Positions 22,281-33,080 of a stretch of DNA of 64,000 bases are shown here, one piece after another; positions within the stretch are counted from its first letter, which is position 1, and each line of letters starts with the position of its first letter. Below the pieces are notes generated by a model. It worked only from the letters and a program-made list of their open reading frames with translations, was not told where the DNA came from and searched no databases. Source of the DNA: Purpureocillium takamizusanense (Eukaryota > Ascomycota > Sordariomycetes > Hypocreales > Ophiocordycipitaceae); contig NC_063068.1 in NCBI RefSeq assembly GCF_022605165.1, positions 4,774,001-4,838,000 on the forward strand, written 5' to 3'. Position numbers and translations under genes: made by a program.

Positions 22281-23684
22281 TCAGTTGGGTTGAGTTCGCA
22301 GAGGAAAGAAGCCATCGGGCATGGGCTGGAGATGCCAGGTTCGGGCTCGTCCTGGCTCAAAGGTCTTGGTCCATTCCAAAGCCAGATCGGCAGGGATGGC
22401 CCACCCCAGGTCGTCGTCGCGAAGCCTCATGCGAACCAAGTGTCGCCGCTCCGTCGGTGCCTGTCCGTCGACAAACCCCTCGCGCCGGTGCAGAACGGCC
22501 AGGTTGTTGATGAAGTGCATATCACCAGCCTGAGTGGCGATTTCGAGTTCCGTTGCGCGCGCGATGTCTTCAATGGCGTTCAACGCCTCCATCTGGCTGC
22601 TGCTGAGCTTGGGAAGGCGTTCAGAACGCGCATAACTGGCACCGCCCAGCAGCGCTGTTCTGCCAAAGTTGGTGATCAGCCGCTTTTGATGGTAGAACAT
22701 GACTGGACGACACTGGAACCGGGGCCTGGCAGAAATGGTGCGTCAGCCGCTTGTGCCAAAAGTCTGCCACCGCCTCGATCCATCTCAGCTGGACGCTAGC
22801 ATGTTCGACTTACAGAGCAAAGGGCCAGTCAGAACGAGCAAGCGTGCGCACCAAGTCGGGACGGCTCGCTGCAAGCACATTGTAGACGGTGTAGGCCGAA
22901 GCAATGATGCACTTTCCGCCGGTAGCGGCGGTGCTTCGAGTCAGCCAGCTGATGATGTCGCCAGCCTCTTCGTTGTGGAATGTCTGGATCCCAGGGTCAA
23001 TGCTTGCTCATTCAGCCTATTCCGCAGGCCTGCCGCAGCACACTCACTATTGGCGTCGTCGAATGGCGATGATGAGTGGCTCTCTCTTTGGACGAGTTGT
23101 CCGCTACAATGTGAACTGGACAGATTTCAGCGCCAAGCCCTGGCGAGAGAACGGAGTGCGACGAACCAAGCATGTTTCCCTTCTTGTCCTGTCGTCCCTG
23201 GCGGTTGGCGATGTAGCACTGGATGCCGAGATGCAGCATTGTCAAGTCCTCAATCGCGTACTTCTGCGGATTTAATCCTCGAATAAGCCCGAAGCCTGTT
23301 CCGTCGTGGAGGTTCATGCGCAATTTATCCAGCCTGGGTCCCAGACTTGGCAACGGGAAGGACTCTCGCGACATGACGTCGCCGTCAAGCCCCAAGGCTA
23401 TGGCGCGCTCGTCAGCTGTGGCACCCGGTGGAGGGGCGGCGGGTTGGGTTACCCTTGAAGTGTTCCAGAGCTGCTTCGGTCTCCTTGATGTCCACGTCAT
23501 CAAGACAAAGGATGAAGTCCGAGTGTTTGGCGAAGTCGGTGCCCGTCCATGCCATGGGAGAGTCCAATCTGTTCGGAAAGCCCGCGGGGAGGAGCGGTGC
23601 ATCGTTGACAGTGGGCACAAACACCGTTGGAGCTTCCGAGAGGGCTCGTGGTCCGGCAACAGGGCCGGAGCCGGAGCAGGCCAT
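22281..23684 (-). CDS. TauD/TfdA (clavaminate synthase-like) Fe(II)/2-oxoglutarate oxygenase
   Basis: 387 aa from exons 23684-23453, 23415-23167, 23115-23048, 22983-22814 and 22725-22281, each junction with GT..AG and matching phase. The metal facial triad can be placed: H186-x-E188 in the motif FHNEEAGD and distal H319 in LAVLHRREGF, followed by an Arg-rich segment (RRHLVRMRLR) that should hold the 2-oxoglutarate-binding Arg. The HxE form rather than HxD resembles clavaminate synthase. Other family landmarks are PMAWTG, SFPLPSLGP, DNSSKERATHHRHST, GGKCIIAS and ARSDWPFAL. The substrate is unknown; fungal members are commonly annotated only as TauD or clavaminate-synthase-like. A stretch upstream (23749-24033) is open but in the wrong phase to extend the N-terminus. 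Confidence is high for the family and moderate for the first residues. Confidence 0.88.
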
Positions 23685-25789
23685 GGCGAAGTCTTGTCTA
23701 GCACCTGGATCAGCCTCGAAGCGCTCTTGGACAGTCGTGAAGCAGTGCTTACCGCTTGAAAGGCTCGAAAGGATGCGGCCTGCCGACGTGCGACGGGGTG
23801 GCTTGCCCGGTGTGTGTTGCGGTTTGATGCAGCCCGATGGTTCGCAAGAGGAGTCGGGTGCAGGTATTTATGGTGGACAGGAGATTCGGACGAGGACGAA
23901 GAAAGATGTTGAACGGATGACAGGGTTCACTTTCCGGTGGCCCCTTTCCTCTCCCGGGTGCGCAGCAGACTGCACCTTCTCTCGCTGAGACTTGTGCGGA
24001 ACGATTTCGATATGGCGGTATGCAGGTACTCATGGGTAAGTGCCTTTGACACTCGACAGGTTTTCGGATACACCCGTGTCAGGGACAGACGCCACTTCGG
24101 CTAGACGCATGGAGCACACCGACAGACAGATATGGACGTCGGGGCTGGTTGTACGTGGGAGAGGTTGAGCCGCGACCACAGGCAAGGGTTGAGGGCCCAA
24201 CAGACGGCTGCGACTGAGACGACGGCGCGGCCGATGTAGACGACGACGCCGGGAGTGTGTACACAAATCGAGGGCAGGGAAAGGGGGAACGGGGCTCTGA
24301 CGACATCGTTACTTTGTCTTGACGACGGACGCGACCCTTTAGCGAAGAGACGTCGAGCCTTCCAGGCCTCCCGAGACTCGATTCAGACAAGATCGGAGCC
24401 CAGTGTCAGAGCTGGGCTGTTGCTAAAACACAGACGCTTCTGGCTCTTGTCTGCTCTGGGAGGACCGGCGCGCACCGCTAGCCTTTGAGGACGCGCATGC
24501 GGCGACGGACGGGCAGCCGGCCAGCCAAGTCGGACGACTGCGACGCTACTGGAACCCTGCTGAGGACGATTGCTTTCTTTTTCGCTTCTATTCCGCGTCT
24601 ATTTCCAAAGAAGCACCCCCCGGGCGCACGCGGGCGCACACGCCCCATGTGTGCCATGATACGCCCTTTTCTTCTCTCGCTCCCCCCTCCTCCCCCGGGG
24701 CAACCTTTCCGGCGGTCCGGTGCCTATTCTACCGCGGTCCCCCGAGTGCGAAGGGGATTGACGGAAGCACACGAGCATATGCCCGGCTTGTCTCCGCCCT
24801 GCTCACCGCGGGTCGTCGTCGAGACGTCGTTCGTGTGGACGCGGACAATTTTCTTCGGTGTGTCTGGGGCTTCACTCAGGGTTGACAGGGGCGGGGACCG
24901 GGGGAGGAGCGGGTGAGCGGCTCCGACCTTTCTGCATGTCTGTGGATCCTACGTGTCCCGGGGGCAGGGAGGTGTTGGTGTTGGAACTGCCCCAGCCTCA
25001 ACTCACAACAGGACCCGGATTCTGGGAACGCACCCAACCAATACGCATCCACAGGCGGTGGCGGACGGTTCTCCATCGGGCAGGGTGGGAGGGGGGCGTT
25101 GCCTCTCCGTCCCCGGCGCTGCCGACCGCGTCCCCCGTCTTCCACGCTGCGGCCTTCCGTCACAAGGCTCGCAGGCTGCGGCAACCGGCTCGAGAGCCTA
25201 CTAGGTAGTTGCCCGTCCATCCCGTCAGCCAGCCCGCCGCCACCCGAAAGCGGGAGGCGAAGGGGGCCGGCGCTGTGGGTAAGTCACGGAATACGTACTA
25301 CACATAACTACGGACGCGACAACAGTAGTAGCACAAGATTGCGCGTGCGTCACCTGGCACGCACCTACCTAGCTTATTACCTTGCGCACCACGTAGGTAC
25401 TTGAGATGATGCAAATTTGGCGTACGATGTGTGTGTACTTACAAACAGCGGCCCATCTTTTTTTTCCCCTCCCCCTTGGTTCTGGTTTCTTTTACTCCGA
25501 TATGCGCCATGAGCGGTGACCCGGACCCTGGAGATTGGGGCGTGCTTGTTTGCTTGCTTTTGCCTAGTAGAATCTCGGGGCCGAACACGGAGCCCAGCGC
25601 CCTGGGATTCTCGGTCCTGTCTGAGCCCTGCGAGCAATGGACAGATGGCAATGGGAAACGAGACAGGCCTGGCCGTGGAGAAAAGCTGCTGCCAAGACGC
25701 GCCGGGACAAGACAAGACACGTATCGCGACCCAATGTACTCGAAGGCGTAGTCATGTGCCGACGGACTTGTACGACGGCGACCGAGGCC

Positions 25790-25846
25790 CGCACCGCACC
25801 GCACCACACCGCGCCGCACTGCGCTGCGCCGCGCTGCGCTGCACTG
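25790..25846. repeat. (CCGCA)n/(GCGCT)n pentanucleotide-like repeat
   Basis: Imperfect pentanucleotide repeat that changes unit along its length from CCGCA-type to GCGCTGC-type. Confidence 0.8.
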
Positions 25847-26186
25847 TACGGCAGCATGGAACTCACTCACACTCACTGCACGCGCACCTCCGGGTTTGTC
25901 TGCACCGCTCCTCACCGCACCGCACCGCGCGCATTTGGCGCGTGTTTTTATTTTTGTGGGCGGCCGTCAAAGACTCCGTGAACCCAAAGCATTATTCCCG
26001 ACGCGGCCAAGGCAATCAATCGCCCTAACCAACCAACACTGACTGGTTGGGACACACAGGAACATCCGTGGCTGCACCCTGCAATACCACTCCGTAGGCG
26101 AGATTGGCGAATCCCTCTGGATGCCCGGGCCTCTCACCTTCTTCCAGCCAGCCAGAGCCGCCACTCGCCATCTTGAAACAAGGCAC

Positions 26187-26199
26187 GGGGGGGGGGGGG
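26187..26199. repeat. 13-nt poly-G tract
   Basis: Uninterrupted G homopolymer in the spacer downstream of the Zn2Cys6 factor gene. Confidence 0.9.
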
Positions 26200-26805
26200 T
26201 AGATCGGCCGCCGACTGCTGTGTCACCTTTTGGACAGAGAGCCAAGGCACTTTGCCTGTGAATCCATGGTCAAGCTTTGTCCAACGCCTCGTACAACTTC
26301 GCGCGTTCTACTAATTATCCACGTCACGACCCGGAACAAGGTCCGAGAGGCAGGGTCAAGTCCACAGGCGCAAGCCACCACTGGCCGCAGACGGGGGGGA
26401 GAGCATATGAGAAGAAAGGCGCAGAAGAAAATAAAAATAACCAGAAAAATCATGGCGGATGCTCGCTTCCATGCTTGCTGAGATGCACCATCCCGTGCTC
26501 CCTTGCGGCGGCCCGATCCCCCAGGGCTTTGCGCGATCTGTGAATACTAGGAACATGGGCCCCGAATCGAAAACCCATGTGAGACGACCGGTGAGCCTTG
26601 ACTCCATCCGCATCATCATCCATCGCTTCGTTGCCGCCAGCGCCGCGTCTCCTCCCCTGCCTCATTCCTGTAGCGGACGGAGCACGCCGCGGCGGCCAGG
26701 CATCTGCATTGCATCGACATGTCATACTAGCCGTCGTCGTGGCCGAAGCGTTGGCGCCACCTTAACTGCTGCTCAACTTCCCACTGCCCGGCAACTCGGA
26801 GCTCA

Positions 26806-29791
26806 TTATATCGTCGGTCGTGGCTTCCAATTCTCTTCAAACAGCTGGCTGACGAAAAAGAAATCCCGCTCGTAATCGCTTCCGTCCTTGATGTCCTCCC
26901 ATTCTCGCCCTGCAAAGCGCCATGCATGCGTTAGCGCCGGCCCAGGAATCCGGTCCTTGGGAAGCGGGAACCTACGGTGTTGTTTCGCGTACTGCTTGGT
27001 GGCGTGAACGAATTGGATCTCTTCGTCGCTCAAGTCTGCCAGCACTCGCAGATCCTTGTCTTTGCATTCATCTGAGAATGGATACATGCCCTTGTTGCAG
27101 TAGTGGAAGTGGGCAAGCAGAATGTTGGCGCCTGAGCCGGCCGCGCCGGGGTTAGCCATGTACGTTGCACGGCGGGCTGGAAGGCCATGTCTCACCTAGG
27201 TGATACTCTCTGACCTTGTCTTCTCGTGCGAAGCGGCGCTGGTACGACCCGGCTGTGTTAGCCACGACTATGGGGCAACAAAAGTGCGCGGTGCGAGTCA
27301 AACTCTAGGCTCACCTTTATGCCGTGCTTTCGAGCGTACCCAGCATCGTGTGCTGTAATGAGAGCCGTGTTGTGTAGCAGTATGAAAGTTACCAGATACG
27401 TCACGAACCAGCTCTTCTGCTTATTCTTGAGCACCAGCTTTTGCAGAATCTCCAGCATGTCCCTGCGAAGTTTCGTCTGAATGTGGTGGATGAGTACAAG
27501 GTCCAGCTGCGCTCCCAATACGGGGGGCGTCGGGATCTTGCCCGCGCTCGGGTTTGTATCATCCAAGATGTTGTTGGGCATGCCTAGCGTCTCGTCCCCG
27601 ACGATGAAGCCAGACGTTGTAGAGAGCCGAATCGACACCCACAATGTGAGTGTCAGCTTAATGAGCTTCATGGCATCCTCCTCCATGGACGGGTCTTGCA
27701 TGAGTCGCACAGCCCGAAAGTACGTCTTGTACAGCAAACCGTCGGGGCGGTCCAACACATTCTGGATGCTATCATTCATGATGTCTTGAATGTGCAGCTC
27801 ATATGCCAGCTTCGTCGCCTCCAAGTCGATGAGAGCATACGGCGGAATGGCAACCGATCTTTTGGTTCCATTATGGTCCCAGGTCCTCACGAGCTTGTCG
27901 CCGTCTTGGGGGATGAACCTGCGAACCTGTAGTTCAATGACCCTCCGTGAAAATCCAGCAGACACATGTATGATCTTGACGTCGGAAGAGGCCCATTTCT
28001 GAATGGGATCAGTGATGCTGTTGGTCCATCGACGCGTCCACTCATAGCCGGGAACCTGGCCAGGCTTGTACAGCTTGACGTCTGTGATTTTGTACCTCAG
28101 GCAAGGGAATCGCCCTGCCTTTGTGTTTGCTACGTTGGCGCAGGTCAGGCATATGCCACTCGGGTCTTTGGGATCCGATTCGCACTATACATCGTGGTCA
28201 GCGCCTTATGTGCTACCGGCCGAGGCTTTTCTTCATGTCCCAGTGCCAAAGCCGTCACTCCCGTCAACACCACCAGGGTCACTTCTCGACGTCGATGGGC
28301 ACCTACGCGTATTCGTTGCATTCTACACCTAATGCACGACCCCGTCCGTCTCGTTTGCGCCGTCTGCTCACGAAGTTTGGCATCCTTGAAAGGGCCTCGT
28401 TTGCCCCCGCCGCGCTGATCGGGAAGTAAGATGTCAAAACTCGATGGCTGCATCGGCGCTTCATGCCAGTGTCCAGGTGAGACATGATCAGACGTCCGGG
28501 CCGACGCCACGCCGCATGGTGAGCTTTCTACGCCTCCGCTTACCGTTTGAAATGGCAAGGGTGACGGGGTGAGAGGGTCGATATAGTCTTGAGTGCAGCT
28601 TATCAACTGCGGGGGGTCAATGTTGCTCAGGTAATCTGTAACGAATGCCCCGGGCCCGACGACCTCGGCTTCATGGGAGCTGTACTCGTTCTGCAGGTAG
28701 CTTGACGATATCAGAGACTCGGTCGCTGTATGGTGAGGCTGGTGTTGGAAAGACTCCACGATCTCGCCGGCATCGATAGATTCGAATGAGCTATCCCCCA
28801 GAGGCGAGAATATTGCCTCCATGTCCTGCGACGACAGGTGCATAGACGGCTGCTTTTCTGTTGTGTATGGCTGGTTCGAATCATAAGCAGTGGTCGAGGC
28901 CTCCCCAAGCGGAGAGTATCCTGATGGACGAGTCAGTCAGTTCCATGAAGCCATATGCGGTGCCCTCGATGGGCTTGAAGTCCAACGCTACGTACCATCT
29001 TGCTGTTCCCACCCAAGTCCGGGGCAAGGGCACAGAAAGAGACTCAAGCTGTTCATTTGCCGCGCCAGAGGCGACTGCGCCGAAGGCGGGGCCGCCTCTG
29101 ACCACCGCGATGGCATCGACGGCTCGTTGTTCGACATGTGGCCCATAGATTCTACCTCGGAGGCCTTCTCATAGAGACTTGACAGACTTGGGACGGCGCC
29201 TGCTGGAGACATGGGGATATATGGCCCAAGGCGCCGTCGTTTTGCTGACGAATGTACCGATGGGGAGCCTTCATACGTTTCAAGACCGGAAGAGAAGCCA
29301 GTGGCGAAGCCATAAGCCGCGGGCAACTGGTCCGGCACGGTTGATATGTCAAGTTGGAGTGGCGCGTACGCGTATCCCGCGTTCAGTAGTGGGAAAAGGG
29401 ACTGCAACGGAGGATCAGAGATATCAACCTCGGCACAGGACCGAGGTCGCTTGTTGATGAGGGGCTGATGAAACTCCTGGCTTGATGGTCAGCACACCTT
29501 ACTGCGCACTTATGCCAGACAGCTGATGATGCCTCCCCGTTGAAAGTGGACCGTTGGGGCAAGGCAGCGAGAGACCTGAACAGGAACACACAAATCCACA
29601 AAGTCTGACGACGAGGCAGGACACGACGGTATTCAGACCGAGAATGGCTGCTGACCGGGGCCACGGGGATGACGAGAAGCCTACAGCCTTCGGGACGGGC
29701 AGTGTGGAGAAGGGAGGGAAGGAGGGCTGGTGATTTTAATCCTTATGCAAGTTGCCGCGAGACAAGCAGGAAGAAACGGCGTCCTTACCAT
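26806..29791 (-). CDS. Fungal Zn2Cys6 binuclear-cluster transcription factor
   Basis: Exons: 29791-29789 (the ATG alone), 29476-28996, 28920-28307, 28184-27315, 27238-27196, 27131-26976 and 26909-26806, giving about 756 aa. The zinc cluster spans an intron: C357, C360, then after the splice C367, C378, C381 and C394 (CX2CX6CX10CX2CX12C), which is a complete set of six. It is preceded by the basic stretch KRGPFKDAKLRE. The N-terminal 190 residues are Ser/Pro-rich with an NLS-like AKRRRLG. The region after the cluster is a helical fungal regulatory domain ending in FFFVSQLFEENWKPRP, typical of this family's C-terminus. The last intron (26975-26910, 66 nt) has strong signals but is a multiple of three and open, so a 778-aa form is also possible. 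Target genes are unknown. The start is chosen because ATG|GTAAGG joins in frame to GAGTTTCATCAG. Confidence 0.85.
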
Positions 29792-30872
29792 GATGGATGC
29801 AAGGAAAGAGGGTGCGTTGGACAAGCTCGCCTGGGCAGAGTCTGAGACCAGGACCCAGGTACCGGCACGTGGGGAGGGAAGGTATCGACTATACGCGAGG
29901 GACAAGTGAGATCGGGGAGGTACAAGAAGCGGCGAACCTGGAGCTGGGCTGCGAGCGCGGGCGAGGGAAAGCGGCGGAGCCGGGGGTGAAAGTTGCGTCT
30001 GTCGACCAGCTAAGGTTCCACCCGGACCATTGCCGGGACAGGCTCAGCCATGCGGCCTTGCATTCGTCTGGGGGTGTGGCGAGCGAGCGAGCGCGGGCGC
30101 GCAAGACGAAGTCAAGCGGGCGCGCGGGCGGGCGCGCGACACAGCGCGAGGAGCTCTCCGCTCAGCGGAGACGGGGGCAGGCGGAGGCTGATGCCGGCGC
30201 TGGTGGGTGACCCAGGCCGAGGCGGTGGTGCTCGTATGTAAGTCTGGACAAGAGCTAGCTAGCAGTGTTGGGCGTCAGGCTGAGGGGGGTCGGCCAGCGG
30301 GCACGAGGGGGTCGGATGACGCTCGGGGGCTGGAGAGGCGGCTGGTGTTGGCGATCATCAACGCCTCGGAGAGGCCGCTTGCAGGCTGACACTCTTTGGT
30401 CCCCCGGCCGGCTGCCGTTGCCGCGACAGGTCGGTCGGGCGGCTGGGCGACGCTGGATGCTGCTGCTCCGGCCCGGGCCTTGGGGTCCTGGGGATGCGGT
30501 GACTCCCGCTCGACGAGGCGAGGCAAGGATGGCGGATAGCGCGGGCCAACGTCTGCGACGTCTCCCCCGATGTGCATACGCGCCTGGCTGTCGAGTGGCT
30601 GCCCGGCAGGATGGCGGTAGAGAGGCGACGATGGTCGGATTCCTGGAGAGGGAAGAGGCGACCTGGCAAGCAAGCCTCCGCAGAGGAGCGACTGACGACC
30701 ATTTGCGCCCGTGCTGAATTGTACAGTATTCGAGCGGACTGAGGGGTACTCGCGGGCCAACAGGAACAAGGGGTGTGTGTGCCTGCCTGTGTGTGCGTGA
30801 GTGTGTGTGTGGGTGGGTGGGTGGTCATGCGCTGCGCTGTCCTCCGCTGCGCGGCAGGCCATGCTAGTACCA

Positions 30873-30908
30873 GGCCATGCTATGCCATGCCATGCCATGC
30901 CATGCCAT
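30873..30908. repeat. (CCATG)n pentanucleotide repeat
   Basis: About six CCATG-type units in a row, the first ones degenerate. Confidence 0.85.
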
Positions 30909-32533
30909 CGTCACCCGGGCCCGTCTCAGTCTCCCCTTGTTTGGGCGGCACGGAAAAGGGCACAAACGTGGTCATACCCTTCGGCCCGGCCCATTGCCCG
31001 GGGGTGGACTCATGCAAGGGATGGGGGGGGGCAGGCAGGCCAACGACTCCTCTCCTTTCTGAATCCCAGACCTGCCTGGCAGCTGTTCGCAATCTTGCCC
31101 CACGCCATCCTTGCTTGCTGTGCCTTGCGATCCCCATCAATGGCATCGACACTAGCAATCGACCTTTGATATCCTTTGCCGCCAAGCGCCTTACCTTGGG
31201 AAGCAGACAGTGGTGCCCAACTTCTTTGACAGCATCAGCGGCGATTGTCCAGCCCGTCGGCGCCTGCCACCCCAGCCAGTCTCCTTTGGGGGTAAATGGG
31301 GAGATTGTGCGACGTGACGGACGCAGGGTTCCAGGTTTCCCCATCACGCATTGGGGGGCGGCGGCGATACATAAATGAACGGCCTGTGGCGCAAGCAAGA
31401 TGGGGTAGTAGCCGTATGCCTCAGCAACGTGGTATAAAAGCCAGCGTGGCCTCCAGACATTCGTTGCCATGCGACTTGAATGGGCTAGCCACAGCGTTGT
31501 GAGTCAAGTCACGACGCCGACGACCCGGCACTGGCCAATGCCGTGCACTGCGGTCTCTGCTCCGGACGCCTCGAACCACAGAGCGTCAATGAGACAAGTC
31601 GTTTGGGAGCGGCAGCAGGTACGAGAGCCGATGATGGGCCACCTTGATGCGACGGGGTCGCTCTATCGTGGCCCGCCCGGTATTGATGATGCTTGCGTTT
31701 GTGCACAGGCGCCCGTGTCGAATGGATGTGGGCCGCACAGCAAAGCGAGCGGCCAACCGTCTGAGCCCGGCATCCGTGCTGCAAGCGTAGCTTGCCAAAA
31801 TGGAGCGACCAGCGTGGGACGGCACGCAAGGCACAAGGGCTGCTTGAGTGCGGGGACCGGTGAGAAACGAAGGACCAATGCGCATCTGTTGCGAACTCAG
31901 CAGCCTACCGATCGTCGCACGGCCCGCAGGACTCGGTGACGGGAGACGCTTCACCAACCCTCCAGCGCTCGCGGCGTTGGCTGATCGGAGCTAAGCGTCC
32001 GGCGCGCCAGGCAGGCTCGGTCGATGTTGTCTGCTGTCTCTTCTCACGCCCAAGGGCAACTCGTGTTCTGGCATGTGCCACATTGAAGCTGTGCGAGAAG
32101 ACTCGTCTGGTCGTGGCTTGACAGATCTGTGTGCCGCGATATGACGACATGGAGAGGCATTGAGGCCGAGTCGTGCCATTGGCGCCACCCCCGTGTGCAA
32201 GTGCTTACTCACTGTCAGTCATTCCTTTGTTAGCAAGTGGCCCAGCTCACACCGGTCGGCCCGTGTCATGCTAGTGCTATAGGGGGGGAGTCCGACTCCT
32301 CGCACCTGCGAAACTCGCGGCCTTTGTTGTCGGGAACCGCCCTCCTTCCCCAAACAATACCACCGTGCATGTGCTGCAAGCTGGTGTGTAGGTGTATACT
32401 GTACGAAGTACTCGGCCAGACTCCATCGAGAACATGCAAGCCGGCCTGGTGGCAGTCGAGCTGTGCCGTGGTACTGCCCCAGCCCCACGGGGCTGCGGGG
32501 GTGGAGGTGCTCTCGCCCACAGGGCGCGACTCT

Positions 32534-32555
32534 TCTCTCTCTCTCTCTCTCTCTC
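32534..32555. repeat. (TC)n microsatellite
   Basis: Uninterrupted CT/TC dinucleotide repeat in the large spacer. Confidence 0.9.
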
Positions 32556-33043
32556 CATGACCCCATCCATCTCCGCCGCCGCCGCGCGCGCCATGTCGAA
32601 CGAGGCAAGTGAGCTCGCTGATGCGGGCCCAGTTGGTGTGCCCCAAGAAAATGTCGGATGCGGGAGACGGAACAGGGGAGAAGCCAAGCCGCGTGCGTGG
32701 CTGCTGCATCCCGAGGTGTTTTCTTTCCACCGTCGCATGTGGTGATGAGAGATGAAGTTGAATTATGGCGACATGTCGTTGGGCGCGGTCGCCGGAAGAC
32801 GTTGGGGCGGGTCCGAATGGCGTCAAGGTTCAAGGCGGGTGATGAGCAAGACGGGCCGTGGCACCTGGCAGGTGCGGTGGAGACTCTGGAGCAGGAGGGA
32901 CCGACCGGTCCCGTTTGTGGCTCCTGCCCGTTCCTACTAAGTTAGTCAGAACTCTAACTGACCTCGTGTCTTGTTGAAGGCGTCGGCCGCGACTTCTTCG
33001 CCTGGCCACAGGTATCAGACACGGTAACTACTAAAGGTACTAA

Positions 33044-33080
33044 GGTACTGTACCTAGGAGCGGTCGGTCGGTACAGTACT
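33044..33080. repeat. Short inverted repeat with GTAC arms
   Basis: The arm at 33044-33054 (GGTACTGTACC) and the arm at 33070-33080 (GGTACAGTACT) are inverted complements at 10 of 11 positions, with a 15-nt loop. Each arm is itself nearly palindromic. It sits in the densest GTAC-motif cluster of the large spacer. Confidence 0.6.

Larger units (their letters stand above)
23685..26805. other. Intergenic region between the oxygenase and the Zn2Cys6 factor genes
   Basis: About 3.1 kb with no supported gene. It includes the oxygenase promoter and the 3' side of the transcription factor. A CGCACCGCAC/GCGCTGCGCCG quasi-repeat lies at 25790-25846 and a 13-nt G tract at 26187-26199. Open frames here overlap on both strands and look like by-products of GC-rich repeats. 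Confidence 0.5.

Noticed and set aside
23749..24033. Minus-strand open frame that might be an upstream exon of the TauD-like oxygenase
   Set aside because: Its GTAAGC donor leaves two bases, while the acceptor before the oxygenase ATG needs one; the frame cannot be joined.
30275..30898. 207-codon minus-strand open frame starting MAWHGIAW
   Set aside because: Its start is encoded by the CCATG pentanucleotide repeat and the rest is low complexity.
31469..31939. 156-codon plus-strand open frame preceded by a TATA-like box near 31433
   Set aside because: No recognisable domain, low-quality composition and equally long frames on the opposite strand.
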